DNA of 64,000 bases, from positions 496,001 to 560,000 of the forward strand of contig NZ_WUMV01000003.1 in the NCBI RefSeq assembly GCF_009826895.1, written 5' to 3'. Below, piece after piece: positions 44,953-53,570 of this stretch. The position numbers were made by a program, and so were the translations under genes. Within the stretch, counting starts at the first letter, position 1, and each line of letters begins with the position of its first letter. The notes under the pieces are model-generated. The model ran no database searches. It was not told where the DNA came from and saw only the letters and a program-made list of their open reading frames with translations. The DNA comes from Stappia sediminis. GTDB lineage: Bacteria > Pseudomonadota > Alphaproteobacteria > Rhizobiales > Stappiaceae.

Positions 44953-45843
44953 TTACTTGCGCGCGGCGATCGCTTCGGCAAGGGCGACGAGCCGCCGGCC
45001 CATGTCGGCATGCAGGCGCTCCACCATTTTCCCCTCCACCTGGATTGCGCCTTTCCTCGCGTTTTCCGGCTTGTCGAACTCGGCGATGATCCTGCGTGCC
45101 CAGTTCACTTCCTCGTCAGAAGGCGAGAAGGCGGCATTTGCCGGCCCGACCTGCTTCGGGTGGATCAATGTCTTGCCGTCCATGCCGATTTCCGCCCCCT
45201 CCAGGCACTCGGCGGCAAAGCCGCTTTCGTTGTTGAAGTCGTTGTAGACCCCGTCGACGATGTCGAGACCGTAGGCGCGCGCGGCGGCAACGCAGGTCAT
45301 CAGCCAGGGCATCATCGGCGCGCGGCCCGGCAGAATGCGGGCGCGCGTTTCCTTGGCAAGATCGTTGGTGCCCATGACGAAGCAGGCAAGCCGCGTCTCC
45401 GGGTTGCGGGCAGCGGCCGCGATATCGCGCGCGTTCAGCATGGCTAGCGGGGTTTCCATCATCGCCCAGAGCTTGACCTTCGCCGGAGCATGGCCGGCGT
45501 TCACCCGGTCGGCGATGCGCTCGATATCGGCGGCGGTCGAGACCTTGGGGATAAGGATCGCATCGGGCCTTGCGGCGACCGCCGCCTCAAGGTCGGCAGC
45601 GCCCCACGGCGTATCGGCGGCATTGATGCGGATGACAAGCTCGCGGTGTCCGTAGCCTCCGGCCTTGACGGCAGCAACGACGGCCTCGCGCGCGGAATCC
45701 TTGGCATCAGGCGCCACCGCATCCTCAAGGTCGAGGATGAGGGTATCGGCATCAAGCGTCTTCGCCTTTTCCAGCGCGCGGGCGTTGGAGCCCGGCATGT
45801 AGAGAACGCTGCGGCGGGGGCGAAAGTCGGTCGGGCTCGTCAT
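44953..45843 (-). CDS. CoA-ester lyase (HpcH/HpaI, citrate lyase beta-like)
   Basis: 296 residues, TIM-barrel. Signature RRSVLYMPGSNARALEKAKT, DTLILDLEDAVAPDAKDSAR with metal-site Glu/Asp, KLWAMMETPLAMLNARDIA and GKTLIHPKQVGPANAAF are those of malyl-CoA/citramalyl-CoA lyase relatives. The exact substrate (malyl-CoA, citramalyl-CoA or other) cannot be told. The frame runs to 46170, but MTSPTDFRPRRSVLYMPG at 45843 is the family start. It lies 42 bases after the DMT transporter gene on the same strand. Confidence 0.9.
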   Translation of the reverse strand: MTSPTDFRPRRSVLYMPGSNARALEKAKTLDADTLILDLEDAVAPDAKDSAREAVVAAVKAGGYGHRELVIRINAADTPWGAADLEAAVAARPDAILIPKVSTAADIERIADRVNAGHAPAKVKLWAMMETPLAMLNARDIAAAARNPETRLACFVMGTNDLAKETRARILPGRAPMMPWLMTCVAAARAYGLDIVDGVYNDFNNESGFAAECLEGAEIGMDGKTLIHPKQVGPANAAFSPSDEEVNWARRIIAEFDKPENARKGAIQVEGKMVERLHADMGRRLVALAEAIAARK

Positions 45844-45884
45844 TGTCTGTATCCAGTTGCAGGCGAAATCGAGTGCCCACGAGA

Positions 45885-46808
45885 TTATTCGCCAAGCGGC
45901 GCCTCGGCCACTGTCCGTTCGGCGGAGCGGCGGCGGAAGATCATATCCTTCGCCGCGATGATTGCGCCGAGCGTGATCATCAGGCAGGCAAGACCGATTA
46001 TGACGGTGAAGGCGCCGAAGCCGAAGGCGATCAGAAGCAGCGTGGAAAGAAGCGGCGCGGCATAGGCGCCAGCGCCCAGAACCTGGATGTCGCCCCGTTT
46101 CACCCCGATATCCCAGACAAAGAAGGCAAGCCCCACCGGAAAGGCGGCAAGGCCGAGGACGGCAAGCCATTCACCCGCGTCCGCCGGCCAGACGGTTTCC
46201 TCCAAGGCCAGATGCGCGACGATGGAAAGGGCGGAGGTGGCAAGGCAGAAACCGGCGACCGCCTGCGTCGGTACAGCACCCAGCCTGCGCGACAGGACCG
46301 AATAGCTGGACCAGAAAAGGCAGGAACAGACGGCGGCGAGATAACCGAGCGCATAGGCCGGGTCGAGCGAAAGCCCTTCGCCCTTCGTCACCAGCAGCGC
46401 CGCTCCGCCAAGGCCGAGCAAGGTTCCGATCACGTGGTGGATGCGCAGTCTTTCGCCCGGCAGCAGGGCGGAGAAGACCACGATCAGCAGCGGCCAAGTG
46501 TAGTTGATGAGATTGGCGTCGACCGGCGGCGCATTGCGGATCGCCGTGAAATAGAAGAAGTGAAAGCCGAAAAGGCCGGCGGTTCCGAACGCCCAGACCT
46601 TCAGCGGCTGGCGCAACAAGGCAAGCCCGCCGGGGCGCATCGCCAGCCAGATCGTCGCCGCGGCGCCGGAGATGCCGAAACACAGCGCGTTCAGAAGAAA
46701 CGGCGGCACGTTGCCGGAGGCCGCGCCGAAAAGACCGAGCGTCGACCACATGAGAACGGCGGTGAGGCCGATCAGCGTGGCCTGCAGGCGCGAAACGGAT
46801 GAGGACAA
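45885..46808 (-). CDS. EamA/DMT family transporter
   Basis: 307 residues, ten predicted helices in two EamA halves, inner membrane. The pattern LQATLIGLTAVLMWSTLGLF opens the first half, and PLLIVVFSALLPGERLRIHH closes it. The Arg/Glu ends of helices fit the aromatic-amino-acid exporter-like branch, but the substrate is unknown. Distinct from the DMT gene at 17734. Probably upstream partner of the CoA-ester lyase gene. Confidence 0.9.
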   Translation of the reverse strand: MSSSVSRLQATLIGLTAVLMWSTLGLFGAASGNVPPFLLNALCFGISGAAATIWLAMRPGGLALLRQPLKVWAFGTAGLFGFHFFYFTAIRNAPPVDANLINYTWPLLIVVFSALLPGERLRIHHVIGTLLGLGGAALLVTKGEGLSLDPAYALGYLAAVCSCLFWSSYSVLSRRLGAVPTQAVAGFCLATSALSIVAHLALEETVWPADAGEWLAVLGLAAFPVGLAFFVWDIGVKRGDIQVLGAGAYAAPLLSTLLLIAFGFGAFTVIIGLACLMITLGAIIAAKDMIFRRRSAERTVAEAPLGE

Positions 46809-46945
46809 GGGGATTTGGCTCCCGGAAAATGGGGAACGGATCGGATGAGATATTCAAGCGCGCCGGAACTGGCGGGATAATGCGTTGAAAATCCGCAGGC
46901 AGCAAGGCGGTTTGTTCCGCCTGCCGCGTGTTGTAGGCCGTCCCG

Positions 46946-49384
46946 TCAACTTCCGGCGATCAAGTTCGAACGCTTGCGAAGTTCGCTTTTCAACGTTGCG
47001 ATCTCCGGTTCGTTGCCCTGCAAGCCGCCTGCGATGATCTTCAGCAGTCCGCCTGCGTCATGCGGCGGGTCCCAATAGAAATTCGGCGCTTCGGCGCTTG
47101 CGGCTTCAGCGAACATATCCGCGAGATGCGCGGCGTTCAGTTCTCCCGAAATGACGCTCTTCAACTCATGATCGAAGCCGAAGAACTCCGCTAAATTACT
47201 CCCTCTGCTTCCGTCCGCTATATCCTGTGTCGCGAGTCTGACCCGCAACCGAAACAAAGCCGGCGAGGCCCTTTGTTCCTCAGTTAGGTCCAAATTGGCG
47301 AACCTGTCCCTGGTATAGACGTCATGCTCGACATCACGCAGGGTGAAAAAGCGGAAAACATTGTCCGGCACGGTGCCTGTCAATTCGATGAGGGCAAATG
47401 CGGTCGGTGCCAACGCGGGCGTTTGATCATCATCATGGAATATTTTCCAGAAGCTCAAGGCGCCTGTCTTCTGTTGCGCCAAAAACGCGTCGAGGAGCGT
47501 AGAAAGCGCGGCTATGGCTTTCGCCGACCCATCGTTTTTTAGAATGCCGCAGAATGCCTCCTCGCCGATCGTTTTTTTACCCTTGTGAAGAACAGGCTCC
47601 CAAACGTTGCCGGCAGTGATTTCCCTGAATGAAACTTGAATTTCGGCGGCCAGTTTCCGTAGTCCGGAGATGATTTCCTCAGGGTTTTCAGACTTAATCT
47701 TGACGAAACCCGGCCTGATCTGCCGGATGAGGCGCTTGATAGCGTTTTTCTCTCTTTTATAGCTTTCCCGGTCGCGAGTTAGTTTCGTCGGCACCGGGAC
47801 GGGAGGGCTGGAAGGCCAGGCTGAGTATTCCCTGGTGCGCGGGAGTTCGAACTCGAAGCGAAAAACTCCGGCTTCCAAGGCGAAAGTGCGCTCGTGCACG
47901 TATTCGAGCCTGGACCCGCTAGAAAGCTTCGGTAGATTTGAGCCCGATCCGGGGAGCGCTGCAAGGTCGAGCCGATATTCGGGGCCGACGCCTTTCGTCA
48001 CATGGACTTCCCGGATCGTGCCGTGATGCGTCAATGTCAAGAAAGTTCCAGGGTCGTCAGTCCAGACTATCGAAATCGCCTCGCCACCGGCGTAGGCGTA
48101 AAACGCCTTCAGGGTTTTCGCGACGACGCGCATTTGACGGTCGGTCATGACATCCCATGGCATGGCATGAAAGACTTCCGGCATGTGTCGCGCGAACAGA
48201 TGGACTATGTGACCAAAAAACCTGAAGTGTGTGAAATCCCCTTCCGCCAAGCGCGTCGTGCCCCAAGACCCTGGCGTTTCCGACGGTACAAAGACTTCGT
48301 TTTCGCTTTGACTATCGGAGCTTTCTCGCCAGTCATCCAGTTTTCCGTCTGCCGCGGCCCTCATTCCAGACATTAGGGTTGCGACGGCGTGAACTGGCGA
48401 AAAGTCGCTGACATCTCCATCGAGCCGAGGTTCTTTTATCAATCCGCTATCGCGAAAAGGCTGGATTACGGGTTGCCTATGAAGCTTCGGCGTAGACGTG
48501 ATATCCCACACGTCCAGCGAATACGCGTACTCGCCCGCGGGCATCGCGCAGGATATGGAATCCAGTGGCCAACGCGTTTCAGGCGTTTTGGTTTTCCGGC
48601 GAGGACCGCGCGATAAACCGATAGCGAATTTTCCGTCGGGACTGATTGTATCAAGAAGCGAGTAACGCGGGCCGATCGTGGTTCCATTGTAGGTAGTTAT
48701 CTTATTGAATTTACATTTCTTTTTGTTTAAATCTATCTCGCATATTTCAATGATTGTGTGGCGCAACGTATTAGTGGAGCTTATTTTTTTGCCATTCTTA
48801 ACCTGATAGTCGCTGACGTACTCTCGTCCATGCTGGATATATTCAATTGGCGCTATGATAGTTCCATCAGCGCGGACGGCGCAGTTTCCCTGTCTGCTGA
48901 CAGGGATTCGTCGCAGCGGGCCTTCGCTTGCTGGGAGGTTATTGTAGCTATTTCGTTGCGCTAAAAGCTCCTCGTCGGTCAGATCGATCAAACGGTACTT
49001 GTCACCCTCGATCTGTTCGGCGAGGCTGAAACGATTGTCGATTTCAAGGCTCGGAATATCGAGAACAAAGAAACTCCGGCCTTCACGCGGCCATACGAAC
49101 GCTTTCGAGCGTTCTTCCAGTGCCAATACTCCGGGTCGGAACATTGACTCAAACCGATGCATCGGAAGACGGGTCCGCGCGATCACTTTCTTTCGCTCGC
49201 AATCGAGCAGGGCGACATCGCCGGCGCCGGACGTCAGCAGGAATTGCCTGCCGTCCACGGAAGCGACATCTTCGATATTGCTGTCGGCAAAAATCGCGAG
49301 CTTGAATGTCTTTTCGCTGGTATGCGAGACCTCGACAACGCCGCCGTCACCATATTTCGTCATGTTTCGAACGCGATAGGACAT
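46946..49384 (-). CDS. unrecognised large protein, possible beta-propeller N-terminal half
   Basis: 812 residues; I do not recognise the family. The N-terminal ~350 residues have repeated strand-turn patterns such as VDGRQFLLTSGAGDVALLDC, KAFVWPREGRSFFVLDIPSL, NCAVRADGTIIAPIEYI, TISPDGKFAIGLS and YSLDVWDITS, reminiscent of beta-propeller blades. A later block EAISIVWTDDPGTFLTLTHH continues this. The C-terminal ~300 residues are helix-rich and charged. No signal peptide, membrane segment, nuclease or ATPase motif is visible. The first third (about 48600-49400) is distinctly AT-rich relative to neighbours, suggesting lateral transfer. The ATG at 49384 has no clear Shine-Dalgarno; 49363 is an alternative start. 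No partner gene adjoins, and no function is proposed. Confidence 0.8.
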   Translation of the reverse strand: MSYRVRNMTKYGDGGVVEVSHTSEKTFKLAIFADSNIEDVASVDGRQFLLTSGAGDVALLDCERKKVIARTRLPMHRFESMFRPGVLALEERSKAFVWPREGRSFFVLDIPSLEIDNRFSLAEQIEGDKYRLIDLTDEELLAQRNSYNNLPASEGPLRRIPVSRQGNCAVRADGTIIAPIEYIQHGREYVSDYQVKNGKKISSTNTLRHTIIEICEIDLNKKKCKFNKITTYNGTTIGPRYSLLDTISPDGKFAIGLSRGPRRKTKTPETRWPLDSISCAMPAGEYAYSLDVWDITSTPKLHRQPVIQPFRDSGLIKEPRLDGDVSDFSPVHAVATLMSGMRAAADGKLDDWRESSDSQSENEVFVPSETPGSWGTTRLAEGDFTHFRFFGHIVHLFARHMPEVFHAMPWDVMTDRQMRVVAKTLKAFYAYAGGEAISIVWTDDPGTFLTLTHHGTIREVHVTKGVGPEYRLDLAALPGSGSNLPKLSSGSRLEYVHERTFALEAGVFRFEFELPRTREYSAWPSSPPVPVPTKLTRDRESYKREKNAIKRLIRQIRPGFVKIKSENPEEIISGLRKLAAEIQVSFREITAGNVWEPVLHKGKKTIGEEAFCGILKNDGSAKAIAALSTLLDAFLAQQKTGALSFWKIFHDDDQTPALAPTAFALIELTGTVPDNVFRFFTLRDVEHDVYTRDRFANLDLTEEQRASPALFRLRVRLATQDIADGSRGSNLAEFFGFDHELKSVISGELNAAHLADMFAEAASAEAPNFYWDPPHDAGGLLKIIAGGLQGNEPEIATLKSELRKRSNLIAGS

Positions 49385-49503
49385 ATGGAAAATCCAAAAA
49401 CCAATAATACGAGGCACTGTCAGCGCTCGCACAAACTTATAAATGAAGCCTTATCGAAGTCCGGAAACCTTCACCGGTCAACTGGCCATACAGCCGGTTT
49501 GCC

Positions 49504-50280
49504 TCACCGCTTTCTTGCCGCGACAACGAAATGTGAGATGGTGAAGAAGAAGCGGCCCGTGCGCGCCAGTTCGAACTGCTCGTCCGCCCAGGCCTCGACG
49601 ATCGCAGAATCGAGCAGTTCCTTCTGGATCGTGTAGTTCTTCATGAGGACGATCATCATGTGCGCCAGCCCGTCGGGCCTGAGCGTCCTGTCGACATAGG
49701 TCAGGGGCCTGATTTCCTCCACGACGAAGCCTGCATCTTCCATCATGGCCGGCAGGACCGCCGGCACCCGGCGCTCCACCATGTGCCGGTCCCAGATGGA
49801 ACGCATCAACCCCATGCGCGGCCGGTCGTCGGTGAACATCGCCATGGTGTCCCAATGCATGTCGCCAATAACAAGCCTTCCGCCCCGGGCAAGAACCCTG
49901 TGAATTTCCCTGAGAGCGCCCGGAATATCCTCGACATATTCGAACACCTGAACGGCAGCCACCTTGTCGATGCATTCATCGGCAAGGGGCAAATCGTTCG
50001 CCCAACCTTCGTGGATTTCTATGTTCTCCCGCGCCGAGCAGCGTGAATTGGCGTATTCGCGCATCTCCGCGCTCGGGTCGATGGCAATCACGCGCCCGTC
50101 CTCGCCGACACCGCGGGAAAGTTCCAGCGTCATGAGCCCGGTCCCGCAGCCGAGATCCAGCACGCGGTCGCCGGCCCTCAGGCCAAGGGCGTCGAAATTC
50201 GCCATGCGCCGCTTTACGATGTCCGATCCCTGATACGCATCATCCAGAATACGGGCCGTCTGAGCATCGAACGTCAACAT
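49504..50280 (-). CDS. class I SAM-dependent methyltransferase
   Basis: 258 residues. Motif I VLDLGCGTGLMTLELSRGVG (about 37-56), motif II-like VIAIDPSAEMREYANSRCSA, post-motif IHRVLARGGRLVIGDMHWDT. Related to UbiE/Methyltransf_11 small-molecule methylases. Substrate not identifiable. It is 119 bases upstream of the large unrecognised gene on the same strand, but the composition differs, so a functional link is not certain. Confidence 0.88.
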   Translation of the reverse strand: MLTFDAQTARILDDAYQGSDIVKRRMANFDALGLRAGDRVLDLGCGTGLMTLELSRGVGEDGRVIAIDPSAEMREYANSRCSARENIEIHEGWANDLPLADECIDKVAAVQVFEYVEDIPGALREIHRVLARGGRLVIGDMHWDTMAMFTDDRPRMGLMRSIWDRHMVERRVPAVLPAMMEDAGFVVEEIRPLTYVDRTLRPDGLAHMMIVLMKNYTIQKELLDSAIVEAWADEQFELARTGRFFFTISHFVVAARKR

Positions 50281-50465
50281 GGCGTCGCCTCCGGATCGCA
50301 GTGGTCGAAATCCACTGTAAAGCGGTCTCCGCGCCGCCTGAAGAGGGAGGATGGGGCGCGAATTAAAGTGCCTTACTATACGTTAGTCTATATCCCGGTC
50401 CGCAGGTCGAAAATACAAATTCTCAAAATAAGCGGCTGTGCGACGGCAAGTTAGAAAAAGGGCGA

Positions 50466-50583
50466 CTAGAGCGCTTTCCGACCGGATGGAAACATCCGGT
50501 CGATAAGAATTCGCTCCAGCATCAATGTCTTGAGCATATCCTTGTTGCCAAATCCGCTTCAGATTTGGCGGGATATGCTCTAG
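50466..50583. repeat. double-hairpin intergenic repeat bounded by CTAGAGC/GCTCTAG
   Basis: Hairpin 1: GACCGGATG-GAAA-CATCCGGTC around 50479-50501 inside GAGCG/CGCTC arms. Hairpin 2: GAGCATATCC...GGATATGCTC with inner GCCAAATC/GATTTGGC (about 50532-50580). The boundary pair CTAGAGC and GCTCTAG parallels the 3919 element, but the hairpin sequences differ. It fills a 337-base gap between the methyltransferase start and ppa; the remaining sequence shows no gene. Confidence 0.88.
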
Positions 50584-50617
50584 TGCCGCCCTATGTGTTT
50601 TACGCCGTTTTTCGGAG

Positions 50618-51154
50618 TTATTTCGCCTTGGCGTTTTCACGCTCGATAGATTCCATGATAATGCGCTTTGCATCGTCCGGGCCGCCCCAGCCGACGATCT
50701 TGACCCATTTGCCGGTTTCCAGGTCCTTGTAGTGCTCGAAGAAGTGCTTCACCTGATCGAGCGTGATCTGCGGCAGATCCTCGTAATGGGTAACGCTTTC
50801 GTAGCGCCGGGTGATCTTGGGCGAGGGGACGGCAAGCAGTTTTTCGTCCATGCCCGCTTCGTCTTCCATGAAGAGCACGCCGATCGGGCGGCAATTAATG
50901 ATCGCGCCGGGAACGATCGGCCGCTGGTTCACGACAACGACGTCCAGCGGGTCGCCATCGCCGCATAGCGTGTGCGGAATGAAGCCGTAATTACCGGGAT
51001 AGCGCATCGGCGTATAGAGGAAACGGTCGACGTACATTGCGCCCGCTTCCTTGTCCATTTCGTATTTGATCGGCTCGCCGCCCACCGGCACTTCGACGAT
51101 TACATTGATATCCTCGGGCGGGTTCTTGCCGATCGGCACAGCATCGATACGCAT
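50618..51154 (-). CDS. ppa: inorganic pyrophosphatase
   Basis: Hydrolyses pyrophosphate, cytoplasmic family I enzyme. 178 residues. The signature [16 protein letters not shown] contains the Asp triad; [20 protein letters not shown] opens the fold and [19 protein letters not shown] closes it. Monocistronic. The start gives [17 protein letters not shown]. Confidence 0.97.
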   Translation of the reverse strand: MRIDAVPIGKNPPEDINVIVEVPVGGEPIKYEMDKEAGAMYVDRFLYTPMRYPGNYGFIPHTLCGDGDPLDVVVVNQRPIVPGAIINCRPIGVLFMEDEAGMDEKLLAVPSPKITRRYESVTHYEDLPQITLDQVKHFFEHYKDLETGKWVKIVGWGGPDDAKRIIMESIERENAKAK

Positions 51155-51309
51155 GATCGTTCAGGCTCCAGATTCTGATTTGAGCGCTGTATGGCAAGGG
51201 GAGCCGCCAATGGCAAGCCGCGACTTGTGCGCTGCAACGAAATGTCTAGATGCTGTTCGTCTCCAACGCCCCGTCCGGCGTCCGGATTTCGATCATTGAT
51301 TTCAGACGT

Positions 51310-51834
51310 TTACGGCGTATCGCTGTCCGCGAACCAGCCGAAGACGGAAAGTTCCACGGAGGTGCCGGCCACCTGCTCTTGCGTGTTCATCAGAAGCTGG
51401 CCGCCGAGCGAACGGTAGAACCGCATGGCGGCGTCATTTTCGGAAAGCACGCGGACCGTGACGCCGGAGAGCCGCATGCGCACGAGCGCGCGGCGCGTCG
51501 CATTGAAGAGTGTGGTCCCGAAACCGAGACCCTGATATTCGGGCAGGATGTAAAGCTCGTAAATTTCGCCTTCGAAGGGAAGTTCGCGCATGCGCGAGCG
51601 CCCGTATGTGGCGTAACCCGCAGTCTTGCCGGCAACCTCAAGCACCTGGATCAGCACGCCGCGCGACAATGCTCCGCGCCACCAGCGAGGGCCGCGGCGC
51701 GAGATCATCCGCTCAAGGTCGACACCCGACAAAAGGCCGCGATAAGCCCCGCGCCACGCCTCCAGATGGATGGTGGACAATCTCTCGGCATCGACCGGCC
51801 GCGCGGGCCGGGTGGCGATAAGATCCGTGCTCAT
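51310..51834 (-). CDS. GNAT family N-acetyltransferase
   Basis: 174 residues. Motif A is IYELYILPEYQGLGFGTTLF (about 93-112), then SGVTVRVLSENDAAMRFYRS and LGGQLLMNTQ. The N-terminal RPARPVDAERLSTIHLEAWR fits. The frame extends 8 codons to 51858; MSTDLIATRPA at 51834 is preferred. Substrate unknown. Confidence 0.9.
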   Translation of the reverse strand: MSTDLIATRPARPVDAERLSTIHLEAWRGAYRGLLSGVDLERMISRRGPRWWRGALSRGVLIQVLEVAGKTAGYATYGRSRMRELPFEGEIYELYILPEYQGLGFGTTLFNATRRALVRMRLSGVTVRVLSENDAAMRFYRSLGGQLLMNTQEQVAGTSVELSVFGWFADSDTP

Positions 51835-51990
51835 TGCAAAAGCATAGCCCGCTTGCACGTCCTAAGGAAGAACGGGCTGGGGCCGGGCTTCATAAAATTG
51901 ACGAAAACGGCATCCGAAACGACGGAGAAATGCACGCGGAAGCATTTGGGGGAGGAGAAAAGTCGCCGGCGCGGAAATCCAGGCCTCAAA

Positions 51991-52020
51991 AAGGAGAGGG
52001 CCGGCTTGAGAGCCGGCCCT
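51991..52020 (-). terminator. strong minus-strand intrinsic terminator
   Basis: Perfect 10-bp stem AGGGCCGGCT (51997-52006) / AGCCGGCCCT (52011-52020), loop TGAG. On the minus strand CTCC and TTTTTTGAGG follow. No minus-strand protein gene lies upstream of it within 470 bases, so it most likely ends a non-coding RNA. Confidence 0.85.
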
Positions 52021-52150
52021 TCGGGTTACCTTGCGGGATTGAACCGTAACCGGATCAATTTCCGATCTTCTCGCGACCCCGGGGGGCTGGGGGGCTAGTG
52101 CGTTCCGAAGTCTCCTCGAAGATCGGTTCTCTGAGGCAACTGCCCATTTA
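51991..52150 (-). ncRNA. candidate structured small RNA
   Basis: The 470-base gap 51835-52304 has a terminator (51991-52020) on the minus strand. Just upstream of it lie complementary arms: CCGATCTTC (52062-52070) with GAAGATCGG (52118-52126), GAACCG (52041-52046) with CGGTTC (52124-52129), and a small hairpin GGTTAC (52024-52029)/GTAACC (52046-52051). A TTGACA (minus strand, 52156-52161) could be a -35 box, but no good -10 is visible. The identity is unknown; no match to tmRNA, RNase P, 4.5S or a tRNA could be recognised by eye. The 5' end is approximate. Confidence 0.45.
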
Positions 52151-52304
52151 TCGAATGTCAAGATGGCGTGGTCAGGGCCGGATTGGGGCGAAAATATGAA
52201 TAATACGTTTCTTCGTCGCTCAACTTTCATTGCGCTTTTTTGCTCTGCTCTTGCATCCGCGCAGTCGGTGGGCGCAAGATGTCCATTATATGACAGGAGG
52301 CGCC

Positions 52305-52712
52305 ATGAGCGAATTCGATGAAGATGCGGTATCCGGCGGGGCGCCGGCACCGGCCGGGGCAGGCCACCCGCCGATGCAACGCTCCGCCCCGCCAGCACAG
52401 CGCGCCGTTCCCCTCGTGGCGTTCCACCGCCGGGAACTCGACCAGATTCTGAGGCTCTACGGCAGGATGGTTGCCAGCGGCGAGTGGCGTGACTACGCCA
52501 TCGACCACATGAAAGAAAAAGCCGTCTTCTCCGTTTTTCGGCGAACGTCGGAAATGCCTCTTTTCCGCATCGAAAAGGATCCGAAGAACGCCCGTCGTCA
52601 GGGCGCCTACTCGGTTATCGGCGCGGGCGGGGCGATCCTGAAGCGCGGATCGGAGCTTGCACAGGTGCTCAAGGTTTTCGAGAAGAAGAGGCACTTGCGG
52701 CTAGTGTTGTGA
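52305..52712 (+). CDS. DUF2794 domain protein
   Basis: 135 residues. The DUF2794 core VAFHRRELDQILRLYGRMVA and SVFRRTSEMPLFRIEKDP then GAYSVIGAGGAILKRGSELA occupies residues ~35-125. Function unknown; restricted mainly to alphaproteobacteria. The frame starts at 52230, but AGGAGG with 5-base spacing selects the ATG at 52305. The last three codons (LVL) and stop overlap the beginning of the RIME-like repeat at 52701. Confidence 0.85.
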   Translation: MSEFDEDAVSGGAPAPAGAGHPPMQRSAPPAQRAVPLVAFHRRELDQILRLYGRMVASGEWRDYAIDHMKEKAVFSVFRRTSEMPLFRIEKDPKNARRQGAYSVIGAGGAILKRGSELAQVLKVFEKKRHLRLVL

Positions 52713-52864
52713 ATTTGAAATACGTCTCATTTTCGCAGCCACCTCCAGAACGTATTTCAAATTCGAAAACCACACTAGAAACATAGATCTGACTGTCACC
52801 CTTTTGAATCTGAAGTTCGTTCGGCGCATGCCGGGAATTGGGACGAACTTCAGATTCGGGTGAC
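52701..52864 (+). repeat. RIME-like double-hairpin repeat, copy A
   Basis: Hairpin 1: CTAGTGTTGTGAATTTGAAA with TACG, paired with CGTATTTCAAATTCGAAAAC then CACACTAG. Hairpin 2: GTCACCC-TTTTGAATCTGAAG then TTCGT paired with ACGAACTTCAGATTCGGGTG then AC. It is near identical to copy B (56983-57146) and overlaps the DUF2794 stop codon. The 302-base gap before the Crp-like gene holds nothing else recognised. Confidence 0.93.
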
Positions 52865-53014
52865 AGGTCGACGCCTGATCGCCGGTTATTGCCGCTTCCC
52901 CGCGTCCGAATCAGCCGCATCCGGCACGGTTTCCGTTCGTTCTGCAGCGGATGAGAGGTGGCGAGCCCGCATTAACCCTTTGTGCGGCTTTGCGCCTCTG
53001 CTAAATCTCAAGGC

Positions 53015-53518
53015 ATGAGTCTCGCCCGCGACATGAACCTATTGCGGCAGGTGCCGCTGCTCTCCGACTTTCCGGACGATCAGTTGCGCCTGCTCGCGTT
53101 TTCGGCGGAGAACATCACCTACCGCGATGGCCAGGTGATTTTTCGCGAAGGAGAACGTGCGGACGGCGGTTATGTCATCGCGGCCGGCGAAGTGAGCATG
53201 GAACGCGGGCAGGACGAACGCGAGCACCTGGGCACCTTCGGGGCGGGCTCGCTGATCGGCGAACTGGCACTGCTGGTGGAAACGCGGCGGCCGGCCCGCG
53301 CGGTTGCCTCAGGCGATGTGGAACTCATTCGCATCCGCCGCGCGCTCTTCAAGCGCATGCTGCAGGAGTTTCCCGAAATCGCCGCCTCGCTCTTCGAAGC
53401 GCATGTCGACCGTTTCCAGAAAACGACGCGCGCCCTTTCACGCGTAGGCAATGTTCTCGACCAGATCGAGCGGGAAGCCAAAGCCTACCGGAAATCGAAA
53501 CGTCCCCTTGCGGATTGA
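53015..53518 (+). CDS. cyclic nucleotide-binding domain protein
   Basis: 167 residues. A single cNMP-binding jelly-roll (LLRQVPLLSDFPDDQLRLLA, GQVIFREGERADGGYVIAAG, then GSLIGELALLVETRRPARAV) is complete, with the phosphate-binding loop. No C-terminal DNA-binding helix-turn-helix is present, so it is not a full Crp/Fnr activator. The C-terminal helix is charged (LDQIEREAKAYRKSK). The frame extends to 52982; MSLARDMNLLRQ at 53015 is preferred. The role is unknown; it may be a cAMP/cGMP-responsive partner protein. Confidence 0.88.
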   Translation: MSLARDMNLLRQVPLLSDFPDDQLRLLAFSAENITYRDGQVIFREGERADGGYVIAAGEVSMERGQDEREHLGTFGAGSLIGELALLVETRRPARAVASGDVELIRIRRALFKRMLQEFPEIAASLFEAHVDRFQKTTRALSRVGNVLDQIEREAKAYRKSKRPLAD

Positions 53519-53570
53519 CCGATACGCTCTGGCAGGCCGCTCGCCCCGTGAAGGGGCGATTCGCAGGAGA

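Noticed and set aside
52024-52051. tRNA T-loop-like GGTTCAATCCC on the minus strand
   Set aside because: No D-arm, anticodon arm or acceptor stem can be drawn around it. It belongs to the candidate sRNA hairpins instead.
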